NCBI RefSeq assembly: GCF_027271155.1
Contig: NZ_CP114542.1
Coordinates: forward strand, 2,046,001-2,110,000
DNA: 64,000 bases
Source: Brevundimonas subvibrioides
Lineage (GTDB): Bacteria; Pseudomonadota; Alphaproteobacteria; Caulobacterales; Caulobacteraceae
Direction of reading: 5' to 3'
Positions 53,385 through 61,870 of this stretch are shown here, in pieces. The first letter of the stretch is position 1, and every line of letters begins with the position of its first letter. A model generated the notes under the pieces. The model had not been told where the DNA came from and did not search any database. It saw only the letters and a list, made by a program, of their open reading frames with translations. A program made the translations under genes and the position numbers.

Positions 53385-53863
53385 AGGGTCGCCCCGACGC
53401 GTTGGGGTTCCAGCGGAGTGGCGTCCGGAGCGACCGGGTCCCAGAGGATTCCGGCCGCCGTCAGCCGGGCGTGGATGTCATCGCCGAACCGCCAACCTTC
53501 CGGCATGCGCTGGCGCAGGCCGAGGGCGTCCCTTCGATCCAGACGATCGCATTCTTCGCGCGTGATCAGGACAATCCGCACGTGATCGCGGAGCAACGCT
53601 GCGATCACAGCGTCATCTTCGCCCTGCGCAAGCAGGCGGTGACATTCGTCAATCACGACCTTGCGCAGGACGACATGTTCGCGACGCCCGACCCGCGTCC
53701 AGGCCCTCGATCGCCCCGCAACGACGAGATCGTCGGGCAGCAGCAGGCCTTCGAGAAGCCGGGTGTGCGAACTGCCCTTCTCTTCCCACAGCCCGCGGAT
53801 ATGCATCGCCGCCCGCAGGCTGGCTCGCTCCAGACGTTCGGTTCTGGTGTATTCGCGTCGCAT
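53381..53863 (-). CDS. Hypothetical protein of the DUF2779-HNH operon
   Basis: 160 residues, charged and mostly helical: RREYTRTERLERASLRAAMH, IRGLWEEKGSSHTRLLEGLL, RREHVVLRKVVIDECHRLLA and DDAVIAALLRDHVRIVLITR. I recognise no family. It starts nine bases after the DUF2779 stop and ends in a four-base overlap with the HNH gene, so it is an obligate operon member between two nucleases. It could be a regulator, adaptor or inhibitor. Confidence 0.65.
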   Translation of the reverse strand: MRREYTRTERLERASLRAAMHIRGLWEEKGSSHTRLLEGLLLPDDLVVAGRSRAWTRVGRREHVVLRKVVIDECHRLLAQGEDDAVIAALLRDHVRIVLITREECDRLDRRDALGLRQRMPEGWRFGDDIHARLTAAGILWDPVAPDATPLEPQRVGATL

Positions 53864-53872
53864 CCCGCCCCC

Positions 53873-55348
53873 TCAGGCTTCACATAGCCGCCGGGCCAGC
53901 ACGACCATCGCCCAGGTATCGCGCTCGCAGTAGGCGAGCAGACCGCGTTCAAGCTCGGCACGGCGCGCCGGATCCGCGCCCGCCGCGATCTCAAGCCAGG
54001 CCGTTTGGGCCTGTCCGCCGTCCCGCACGTCGAGACCGCCATAGTCGAGTTCGGGCGCGACCGTCGGCAGCACCGCCTTGATCGACCAGCTGCCGCGCTG
54101 ATCGCGATGATACCAGGTCGCCCGCGCGACCGGCAAAAGATCGACGATCCGGTCCGCCATCGCCGACAGCGCGGGCGCCTGGTCCGGGAATACGTCTGCC
54201 AGCTCCCGGATCCGGCCACGTTCAAAGCTCGCATTGTAGGCGATGATCGCACCGGCCTCGGGCAGAGCGTCGATCAAGGCTTGCGCGCAGGCGCGACGCG
54301 GATCCTCGCCGTCGAGGCTGAGGAAGGCCTGGTGCTCGATCCGGCCGTCCTCCTGTTCGACGTGGACGGAGAACTGGAATGGGACCTGCTGGTAGGGCCG
54401 GGTCCCGACCCAGCGCGGGACCGCAAAGGCTATGGTTTCAAAATCCAGCCAGGCCCTTGGCCAAGCCCACGCGCCGATCGCCGCGCGGGCGGCGGCCACG
54501 TCATGGAAGGTCGCGCCGCTGACGGTCGCCTCATACACCCGCCGGTGCACCGGGTTGGTCAGTGCCTCCGCCTCCACCTGGAGAAGGTCATCCACCCCCA
54601 GGTCGAGCCAACGCCGCCCGCCGCCATTCGGGAGTACGGTGACCGGCCAGGCCGGCGGTTCCGGGAGGCCCTGGTTGCAGTGAACGGAGAACGCACAGGC
54701 GTGGGGCGAGGCGCAGTGGTCGCCCGGCGCGATGGCGGGATCCGGTCCCACGAGGGTCTCCCGCGCGGCCTCGATCAGCGCCTCTCGCTCCGCCACCAGC
54801 GGCTCGATCTCATCGAGGCATTCCTGGTCGGCCAGAAGTCCCTCGAACCGGCCCGGCTCGGTCAGCACGAAACGGTTGTCGATATGGCGGATCGTGGCGC
54901 TGCCGATGGGGACTCCGGCTTGGCGCGCCACCCACACCTGGGTCGCCAGATCGGACCGATGGTGCGGTTTCGCGGAGGTCGCACTCTTGACCTCGGCGAC
55001 GCGCCAGGTCGCGTCACCCATCGGCTCAAGCACATCGATGCGGACCAACACGCCCTCATGTTCGAAGGTGGCTTCGAACAGCGGATGACCGCCGGCGGCG
55101 AGCCCGCGGCGCGTGCTCTCCAGCGCGGCGCCAAGGTCGGGGTCCGTCTCCACCAGCACACCATCGGGCGCTAGGGCCCGGGCGATCGCCCCGACTTCAT
55201 GGCCCGCCGCAAACCGGGCTTGGGCACCATCGTCCATGGCGGCGGCGTCCGGCTGGTGAACCGCGAGCCAGAGCCTGCGGGCGCACTGCTCGAAGGACGC
55301 GATCTGCGATTTCGAAAGGCCAGGTCCGCGTGGCGTCGTCGACGTCAT
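53873..55348 (-). CDS. DUF2779 protein: Cas4-like plus DEDD exonuclease domains
   Basis: 491 residues. N-terminal Cas4/RecB-like part: LSKSQIASFEQCARRLWLAV, VRIDVLEPMGDATWRVAEVK and SATSAKPHH (PD-(D/E)XK D-ExK), with cysteines at C-A and CASPHACAFSVHC for an iron-sulfur cluster. C-terminal DEDD/RNase-T-like exonuclease (~285-490): AWLDFETIAFAVPRW (DxE), IIAYNASFERGRI, YCERDTWAMVVLARRL (last Asp). First gene of the three-gene operon. Such fused nucleases are scattered in defence contexts; biochemical role not established. Confidence 0.85.
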   Translation of the reverse strand: MTSTTPRGPGLSKSQIASFEQCARRLWLAVHQPDAAAMDDGAQARFAAGHEVGAIARALAPDGVLVETDPDLGAALESTRRGLAAGGHPLFEATFEHEGVLVRIDVLEPMGDATWRVAEVKSATSAKPHHRSDLATQVWVARQAGVPIGSATIRHIDNRFVLTEPGRFEGLLADQECLDEIEPLVAEREALIEAARETLVGPDPAIAPGDHCASPHACAFSVHCNQGLPEPPAWPVTVLPNGGGRRWLDLGVDDLLQVEAEALTNPVHRRVYEATVSGATFHDVAAARAAIGAWAWPRAWLDFETIAFAVPRWVGTRPYQQVPFQFSVHVEQEDGRIEHQAFLSLDGEDPRRACAQALIDALPEAGAIIAYNASFERGRIRELADVFPDQAPALSAMADRIVDLLPVARATWYHRDQRGSWSIKAVLPTVAPELDYGGLDVRDGGQAQTAWLEIAAGADPARRAELERGLLAYCERDTWAMVVLARRLCEA

Positions 55349-55888
55349 GGCCCGACGCCTCGTGCGTCGCTCTGAGCGGCCTCACCCGGGCCCGCGCCGA
55401 ACGCCGCCCGAAGGCGGCCGTGATTGTCTTCCTGAAAGCGGTCCATTCGGTCTCCCCCGGTGCCACCTTACACAGGTTCAGCCCGTCACAAATCGTGGCG
55501 GTCGCCGGCGGTCCGCGGAGAAATTCGAATGCCCGGCGCGTCGTAACCCGTCGCTGTGCGAGCGCGTCTGGGCCGAGCCGACCTGCATCGTGGCCCGCAC
55601 CCTGGGCATCTCCAACATCGTTGGTCACGGTCCGCTGCACCGCCGGCGTTCCGGTCCCGTCCTGGGGCTACTGGGCCAAACACCAGACCCCGCCGTCCAC
55701 CAGCGATACCTAGCGTCGTAACTCCATGCTGACTTTGGGGAGGCCCGCTTTCGGCGTTCAGCCGTGATCTCTCATTCGGAGATCGCCGTCCCGACGCTGG
55801 TCCGTGGCTGGCTACAGGGATCCCAGCCCGCGGCCCCGCCGACATCGGCCCTTTGCTCGACTGGCCAAACGCTAACGCGGCGCGACCG
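55349..55888. other. Intergenic region without recognised features
   Basis: 540 bases between the DUF2779 and HsdR_N-NTPase genes, both minus strand. Several frames are open but GC-driven and unlike proteins. No repeat, terminator or IS end was seen. It presumably contains the promoter of the DUF2779 operon. Confidence 0.35.
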
Positions 55889-58285
55889 TCAGGCGGGACA
55901 GTTCTGCCCGGCCTCGTCCATTGCCGCCTTCAGGGCCGGCGCGACCCGCTCCGAACGCGCCGTCTTCGCCCATGCTTTGCGCTCGTCTCCCGCCAAGTCC
56001 GCCACCTCGCGCAGCGCCACATCCAGCCGCGCGAGCAGACCGGGCGCGGCGGCCGTCAGCGCCTCGTCGATTAGACGGTCGCCGGCTCCTTCCCAGTCGC
56101 GGGACAAAAATCCGAACAACGACCAGGTGATCGGCTCGGCCAGTCCGGCGTCGTGGCACAGGATCGAGACTTCGGCGGACAGCTGGTGGGTGGGCAGGCT
56201 GCGCAGATCGACATCGCCGCCGGGTTCGACCAGGACCGTGGGACAAGCGCCAACGTGCAGCAGAAGGGCGAAGTCCCCGCGACCCGCGACGGTCTGGCCT
56301 TCCGTCAGGAAGAAGGGCCGACCGGCCAGTCGCGACAGGATGAGCCATGGCTGGAAGTCGTTCCAAGCCACATGCTCGGTCGGTTCGCCGGGCTCGACCT
56401 CAGCCACCATCCTATGTCCGTCCTTCTCGAACTGGACGGCCCCCGCCTCCAGCAGGGTCATAGTGATCACGCCCAACCCGTCCATCCACCCGCCGACCCG
56501 CGTGCCGGGCGCGAGGACCTTGCGGACCGGGGGCCGGTTGACCAGCGACGTGATGAAATCCGCGCTCAGCCGAACCCCCTTGAGCGCAGCGTCGATCAGG
56601 GCCTGGGCCCCGATGGCGTCGCCAAGAAACAGCCCACCGGTGGTGCCCAGCAGCCAGTTAACGGTCTCGGAGACAGGGGCGTTGTCGGCGGACGCCAGTC
56701 GCTCCGCGATCAGTCGGGCGAGTTCGCTGGCCAGGAGCTGGGGCAGGCGGATGGCGTAATGGATCTCGCCGTCCTCGCTTCGCCCCGGCGTGATCAGGCC
56801 GGCAGCCTCCAAGGCCCGGACATCGTGATCGGCCAACTGAGCGTTCACGGTGTCGCGGCGCGCGATATAGCCGGAGCCGAGTTGCAGCCTGTGCTCGATC
56901 GAGGCACCGGCGTCGAGATCCGCGAGGACCGCCTTGGCCAGCGCCCGGTAGAGCGCATAGGGCGGTTCGGTCGTGTCGAAGTCCTCACGCACCGAGTCTA
57001 GAAGGTCGAGTCCCGGGAGGGGCGAGAGCGCCGCCGAGAGGGTCTCGTCCCGGTACTCGTCCGCGCCGAACACCTCGTTTGCCATGACGCGGAGCACCCA
57101 TGGATGGCGTAGTTCGGCGCTGTACCGTGCACCGGCCATCAGACCGATGCGTCGCTCGGACAATCGCCGCCGCGCCGCCTGGAACTCGCCGTCGTCGAGC
57201 GGACCGACGGCTACCCGACTGGCACGCGGGGCCAGTGCGCTGCTTCCTCGACCAGTTGCCTTCTTCAACAGACTGCCGGCCGCACCGTCGTCGATGGCGA
57301 GGACGACGCGCACTCCGGGCCCGAACGCGTTGGAGGTCAGGGCCTCGATGTCCTTGCGTAGGTCGCCGTCACCTCGCCCGACGTGGTCGAGCACGAGCAC
57401 CAGGACAGGACCGGCGGCGCGGGCCCGGATCTGGAGCCAGTGCCGCGCATCGTCGCGCGTCAGGGGCCAGTCGAGCGCCGACGACAGCAGGTCGGCCAGC
57501 ATCTGGAAGAGATCGGCACCGCTGTCCGCCTGGACATAGAGGGCGGCGAAGGCCTCGTCGTCCGCAAGGTCCTGGACGAGTTCGCGTAGAACATGACTCT
57601 TGCCGGCGAGCGGCTCGCCCTCGACCATGACTAGTCGGGCCTTCTCTCTCAGAAGACCGTTCACCCGCTGCGTCGCTCGGCGGTCGAACCCCCAGCCCTC
57701 GACGAAGGTGGTCGTCGGATCGTTCCACTCGCCCGTCATCTCGTCCAAGGTCGCCGTGGACACCTGCCTGACGGCGCTCATCCAGACTTCGGGGGCGTCG
57801 GCCATCAACTGTTCGATCGCCGCCTTGAAATCGGCCTTGGCGAGGGTCGCCGCGTTCGCGATGAGGGCGGCCAGCTTGGCCTCATCCGGATTGTCCGGAA
57901 CCCAAGCTTGGCCGGTATAAGTGTCGAAGAAGGCGGTATTGGTCCCGTTCGTTAAGGCGACCAGCGGAGCCATGGGCTCGACCAGCTTGGCGTAGGACCG
58001 GGCCTGGGCCGCATCCGCCGCGGTGAGCCTCTCGCCCGGCCGCTTGAGCTCGAGGATGGCCAAGGGCTTGCCGTTCAACTCCACGAGGATGTCGAGGCGG
58101 GCACCGGCCTCCGTCTTCGGTTCGCCGTTGACCGTGATCTCCTTGAGCCCGGCCTTGAAGGTGAAGCTCCTCTGATGCTTTAGCGCCTTCGGCGGCAGCC
58201 ACGGGAAGGCCTTGAGCATCTTCGCGCGCAGCTCGGCCTCGAATTCCTGTTCGGGCGTCGTCTTGGTGGTCAACACATAGGGCAT
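55889..58285 (-). CDS. HsdR_N-like nuclease fused to STAND-type NTPase
   Basis: 798 residues. N-terminal type I restriction R-subunit-like nuclease: TPEQEFEAELRAKMLKAF, then ARLDILVELNGKPLAILELK giving D-x(n)-E-x-K (~75-97). P-loop NTPase with Walker A VEGEPLAGKSHVLREL (~235) and VLVLVLDHVGRGD as Walker B (~310), SALAPRASRVAVGPLDDGEF and winged-helix-like repeats after it. The last ~250 residues are unrecognised helical sensor-like sequence. Architecture parallels Avs-type nuclease-STAND anti-phage proteins. The ATG before PYVLTTKTTPEQEF is chosen because the upstream residues lack family character. Confidence 0.78.
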   Translation of the reverse strand: MPYVLTTKTTPEQEFEAELRAKMLKAFPWLPPKALKHQRSFTFKAGLKEITVNGEPKTEAGARLDILVELNGKPLAILELKRPGERLTAADAAQARSYAKLVEPMAPLVALTNGTNTAFFDTYTGQAWVPDNPDEAKLAALIANAATLAKADFKAAIEQLMADAPEVWMSAVRQVSTATLDEMTGEWNDPTTTFVEGWGFDRRATQRVNGLLREKARLVMVEGEPLAGKSHVLRELVQDLADDEAFAALYVQADSGADLFQMLADLLSSALDWPLTRDDARHWLQIRARAAGPVLVLVLDHVGRGDGDLRKDIEALTSNAFGPGVRVVLAIDDGAAGSLLKKATGRGSSALAPRASRVAVGPLDDGEFQAARRRLSERRIGLMAGARYSAELRHPWVLRVMANEVFGADEYRDETLSAALSPLPGLDLLDSVREDFDTTEPPYALYRALAKAVLADLDAGASIEHRLQLGSGYIARRDTVNAQLADHDVRALEAAGLITPGRSEDGEIHYAIRLPQLLASELARLIAERLASADNAPVSETVNWLLGTTGGLFLGDAIGAQALIDAALKGVRLSADFITSLVNRPPVRKVLAPGTRVGGWMDGLGVITMTLLEAGAVQFEKDGHRMVAEVEPGEPTEHVAWNDFQPWLILSRLAGRPFFLTEGQTVAGRGDFALLLHVGACPTVLVEPGGDVDLRSLPTHQLSAEVSILCHDAGLAEPITWSLFGFLSRDWEGAGDRLIDEALTAAAPGLLARLDVALREVADLAGDERKAWAKTARSERVAPALKAAMDEAGQNCPA

Positions 58286-58608
58286 CGGGAGATCCGGAAC
58301 GGTCGAGGCGGGTTGTCCGGCGCGCCGCCCTTGGCTCAACGTGCAGCTTACCTGAAGCGGGTGCAACGACGATGTGGCGCGCGCGCTGCCACGCGCCCAG
58401 TGTTTCAAGTTCCGAGGTCGGCAGCCTCCGCCGTTCGACCACCTATCGGCCAGGGTCCGCTTTTGGACATTGGTCTGATGTCCGCCTTAGCGCCCAAAGT
58501 CCGATGGGGATCAACCAAGCTCAAGGGTTTCGCTCGCGTGAACTCTTGCGCTTTTGCGACTCGTCAATCTGAGGGACACGAGAAGGGACTCACTGAAAGG
58601 CTCGTGCG
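58286..58608. other. Intergenic region without recognised features
   Basis: Divergent gap between the HsdR_N-NTPase and DUF2971 genes. GAGAAGGGACTCACTGAAAGGC precedes the DUF2971 GTG start as a plausible ribosome site. No repeats found. Confidence 0.35.
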
Positions 58609-59517
58609 GTGGACAGTCAGAAACAGCTTTTGAAGTTCAGCGGGCCCTCGAAGTACGCCCTCGATAATCTCGAGAGCGGACAAATCTTCTGCCAGCACTA
58701 CGGTGCGTACAACGACCCTTTCGAGTTCTGGTCGGACATCGTCACAGGAATCCCTGACGCGGGGCGAGAGCCTGAGCGTTTCCTGTCCGCTCTTAGAACT
58801 TGGGGATTCCACTTCGATACGGTGGAGGAAGCCCTCGGTGAGCCGCTCGTTAGCGAAAGCGTAGAGGAATATTTCGAGGAGTGCGCATCCTACGTCCCGC
58901 CCTTCGAGGTGATGCGAAAGGAAATGCGGATCGCCTGCTTCGCTTCGCAGCGGGACAACCTTCTAATGTGGTCGCACTACGCCGACGGGCTGCGAGGCTT
59001 CTCCCTGGTCTTTGACGAAGACGCCCTAGTGAGCGGCAGGCCGGAGGCCTACGTTCTCGACGTGGCATACACCAACAAGCCGCCTACGATTGACAGCTTT
59101 ATTTACGGTCTTGCTTGGGACCAAGACTGGTACAGTCACGTAGCAATCGAGGAAACGCAGAAGCGGATCCAGTTTTCCGGTGAAACGGAACGCGAGGCGG
59201 AAATTGAAATGTATGAAGCGTCGGGTGCCGAAGCTCTCGGAACCATGCGTGATATGTGGCAGCGCGTCTTCGCGACCAAGCCCGTTCAGTGGCGTTATGA
59301 AGGCGAGCGACGTCTTCTGATCCAAACGGACCAGGAGGACGACGCTCCGCTTCTCTGGCAATACGATCGCGGTGCGGTCAGAGAGGTCATTCTTGGAGAG
59401 CGGATGCCGGAAACCTACCGGCAGCGCCTCATGGCGGTGCTTGAGAAGCACTATCCGGAGATGCCAGTCACAGCCGCGGGGCGCGCGCGGGACTGCTATT
59501 CCATACTCATAGACTAA
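58609..59517 (+). CDS. DUF2971 domain protein
   Basis: 302 residues: KFSGPSKYALDNLESGQIFC, QHYGAYNDPFEFWSDI, IACFASQRDNLLMWSHYADG, LRGFSLVFDEDALVSG and KPVQWRYEGERRLLIQTDQE are the DUF2971 (PF11185) blocks. The family is abundant in defence islands and toxin-like contexts but its activity is unknown. GTG start. Single gene, divergent from the HsdR_N-NTPase; it could be its own system. Confidence 0.82.
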   Translation: MDSQKQLLKFSGPSKYALDNLESGQIFCQHYGAYNDPFEFWSDIVTGIPDAGREPERFLSALRTWGFHFDTVEEALGEPLVSESVEEYFEECASYVPPFEVMRKEMRIACFASQRDNLLMWSHYADGLRGFSLVFDEDALVSGRPEAYVLDVAYTNKPPTIDSFIYGLAWDQDWYSHVAIEETQKRIQFSGETEREAEIEMYEASGAEALGTMRDMWQRVFATKPVQWRYEGERRLLIQTDQEDDAPLLWQYDRGAVREVILGERMPETYRQRLMAVLEKHYPEMPVTAAGRARDCYSILID

Positions 59518-60105
59518 CCCCGCGCGCGCCGAGCGGCAGGGGTATCCTGTCTCGAGAGTCAGATAGCTTTTGATTTCGGACGGGACTGGCTCTTGTCTGA
59601 ATATCTAGCGCCCCGCCGCCGCGTGTGTCGTTAGTTGGGGTTTAGCGTCGAGGAGCGCCGTAGCCTTCTGATGACAATCGATGGCCGCTCCGAGGTTCTC
59701 TCGGGCAGGAAGCTGATGACTCCGCAAGTCTTGAAGGACGGCCAAGGTTTGGAACCGGACATCCTCCTGGAGGTGCATCGAGCGTCCGCTTTCCGGGCCG
59801 GAGCCAAGATCCGTTCTTGGCGCGAAGCGGCTGCCTCCCCTGCCCTTTATTCCCGTCCCGTTCCCGAAATGCGCATAATCGGCATTGCCAGAACCTGAGT
59901 GCCAGTTCGTCTACTGTCAGGATCCTATCGTCTGCCCACGCCTAGACCGGACGAGCCGCGGCTGATTGCTGACGCTCCTCTACAGGCCCTCTAGGGTTTC
60001 AGGGCTCAGGTGGCCGAAAATACCTTCGGGCAGCTTCAGCACCGCACTGCCGCCGCCCGTCATAGACCTGCCCCCCGCGCGCGGAACCCACGAGGCGTAT
60101 CGCGC
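59518..60105. other. Intergenic region before the IS6 cluster
   Basis: Nothing firmly recognised. An 87-codon plus-strand frame at 59635-59898 (TTG start) exists but lacks a good ribosome site or recognisable domain. The right edge is the left end of the first IS6 element. Confidence 0.3.
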
Positions 60106-60920
60106 GGCGCTGTCAGATTAACTTCGGCAAGCCGAAAGCCCCCTACCCCGCCGCCATTCAGGCAACGGCCAACGCCCAAGCGGCATCGGCATCGGCGCGG
60201 AAGCGGCGAAGGGTGGGTCTGCTGATCAGATGACGTTGCATGTTGAAGGTGTTGTAGATCGCCGCGTGGGTGGTGAGGAATCTCTGGGCTGAGGCTTGCG
60301 ATTTGAACCGCTGCTGCTGTCGCTCCCGTCGTCGGATCGGCAGGTGGGAGTTCTCGATGCGATTGTTCTCCCGAAGACGGCCGGGTCGATGCAGATGCCT
60401 CAGATCCAGGACATCGAGCGCCGCGCCATAGGAGGCCAGGCCGTCCGTCGTGATCGTCTGAGGCTCGATCGGCTGGTTGTGTAGCAGGCGTCGCAGAAGC
60501 CTCAGCGCTGCCTCCGTGTCCCGCCGGCGCTGGACCACAAGGTCGAGGACCTCGCCTTCATCGTCCACTGCGCGCCACAGATACATCCGCTTGCCGCCGA
60601 TCCAGCAGACCATCTCGTCCAGGTGCCAGCGCGGCGACGGGGCCCCTCGCCGCTTCTTAGGCCGTCGTGCGATCAAGGGGCCAAACTTGATCGTCCAGCA
60701 CCGGATCGTCTCATAGCTGACATCGATACCCCGTTGCGCGAGCAGTTCCTCGACGTCACGAAAACTGAGGCTGAAACGAAAGTACAGCCAGACGGCATGG
60801 CGGATAACACCTGCTGGAAACCGGTGACGCTTGAACGAAATCGCCTTCACGAAATATGATCCCCGTCAGTGGCTTACGCCACAAATACCGGAGAACTTTT
60901 AGCGTTCGCCTGACAGCACC
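60106..60920 (-). mobile_element. IS6-family insertion sequence, copy 1 (815 bp)
   Basis: Terminal repeats GGCGCTGTCAGATTAAC on the left and, on the right, the inverse of GGTGCTGTCAGGCGAACG. One transposase gene fills the element. Flanks are TATCGCGC on the left and GCCACACA on the right, so no target duplication surrounds this copy. Same length as copy 2. Confidence 0.85.
60158..60850 (-). CDS. IS6-family transposase (copy 1, intact)
   Basis: 230 residues of the IS6/IS26 DDE type: SFKRHRFPAGVIRHAVWLYF, DVEELLAQRGIDVSYETIRC, WHLDEMV (first Asp), TITTDGLASYGAAL (second Asp) and RENNRIENSHLPIRRRERQQ (Glu). GTG start. All catalytic residues are present, so it should be active in replicative transposition. 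Confidence 0.95.
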   Translation of the reverse strand: MKAISFKRHRFPAGVIRHAVWLYFRFSLSFRDVEELLAQRGIDVSYETIRCWTIKFGPLIARRPKKRRGAPSPRWHLDEMVCWIGGKRMYLWRAVDDEGEVLDLVVQRRRDTEAALRLLRRLLHNQPIEPQTITTDGLASYGAALDVLDLRHLHRPGRLRENNRIENSHLPIRRRERQQQRFKSQASAQRFLTTHAAIYNTFNMQRHLISRPTLRRFRADADAAWALAVA

Positions 60921-60928
60921 GCCACACA
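60921..60928 (+). repeat. 8-bp target-site duplication, left of IS6 copy 2
   Basis: GCCACACA here and again right after copy 2 (61744-61751). Eight bases is the normal target duplication for IS6 transposition. Confidence 0.85.
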
Positions 60929-61743
60929 GGCGCTGTTAGATTAACTTCGGCAAGCCGAAAGCCCCCTACCCCGCCGCCATTCAGGCAACGGCCAACGCCC
61001 AAGCGGCATCGGCATCGGCGCGGAAGCGGCGAAGGGTGGGTCTGCTGATCAGATGACGTTGCATGTTGAAGGTGTTGTAGATCGCCGCGTGGGTGGTGAG
61101 GAATCTCTGGGCTGAGGCTTGCGATTTGAACCGCTGCTGCTGTCGCTCCCGGCGTCGGATCGGAAGGTGTGAGTTCTCTGCCCGATTGTTCTCACGAAGC
61201 CGGCCGGGTCGATGCAGATGCCTCAGATCCAGGACATCGAGCGCCGCGCCATAGGAGGCCAGGCCGTCGGTCGTGATTACCTGCGGCTCGGCCGGCTGGT
61301 TGTGAAGGAGACGCCTGAGCAGCCTCAGCGCTGCCTCCGTGTCCCGCCGGCGCTGAACCACGAGGTCGAGGACCTCGCCTTCGTCATCGACAGCCCGCCA
61401 CAGATACATCCGCTTTCCGCCGATCCAGCAGACCATCTCGTCCAGGTGCCAGCGCGGCGACGGGGCCCCTCGCCGCTTTTTCAGCCGTCGTGCGATCAAG
61501 GGGCCAAACTTGATCGTCCAGCACCGGATCATCTCATGGCTGACGTCGATACCCCGATGCGCCAGGAGCTCCTCGACGTCACGAAAGCTGAGGCTGAAGC
61601 GGAAATAAAGCCAGACGGCGTGGCGGATGATGTCCGCCGGAAACCGGTGGCGCTTGAACGAAATCGGCCTAACGAAATGTCATGCCCGACAGCGGCTTAC
61701 GCCACAAATACCGGAGACCTTTTATCGTTCGCCTGACAGCACC
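60929..61743 (-). mobile_element. IS6-family insertion sequence, copy 2 (815 bp), with target duplication
   Basis: Starts GGCGCTGTTAGATTAAC and ends in the same inverted right terminus as copy 1. It is flanked on both sides by GCCACACA, showing that it inserted into the right flank of copy 1. It is similar to copy 1 over its full length, with scattered substitutions. Confidence 0.9.
60981..61670 (-). pseudogene. IS6-family transposase (copy 2, start codon lost)
   Basis: The frame matching copy 1 is open from ISFKRHRFPADIIRHAVWLY through the DDE residues to the same stop (60981). The GTG start of copy 1 is GTT here, and a TGA lies a few codons upstream. The first remaining start is an internal ATG at 61532 (MIRCWTIKFGP), which would drop about 45 N-terminal residues of the helix-turn-helix. 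It may be trans-complemented by copy 1. Confidence 0.7.
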
Positions 61744-61751
61744 GCCACACA
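61744..61751 (+). repeat. 8-bp target-site duplication, right of IS6 copy 2
   Basis: Second copy of GCCACACA, abutting the right end of copy 2. Confidence 0.85.
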
Positions 61752-61763
61752 CCCCCGGCACCT

Positions 61764-61870
61764 GGGTCTGTCAGGGCAGCTGAGCCAAGTTGAAACGTCC
61801 CCTACCCTGCCCAGTTTCAGGCAACCGCCGCCGCCCATGCGGCGTCGGCTTGGGCGCGGAAACGCCGAAG
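61764..61870 (-). pseudogene. IS6-family relic (3' end of a third transposase)
   Basis: A terminal-repeat-like GGGTCTGTCAG, then on the minus strand RRFRAQADAAWAAAVA with a stop at 61817, closely matching the transposase C-terminus of copies 1 and 2. It is cut off at 61871 where IS6 copy 3 begins, so copy 3 apparently interrupted or deleted into an older element. Confidence 0.7.

Noticed and set aside
59635..59898. 87-codon plus-strand frame before the IS6 cluster
   Set aside because: TTG start without a convincing ribosome site and no recognisable domain; kept only as part of the intergenic description.
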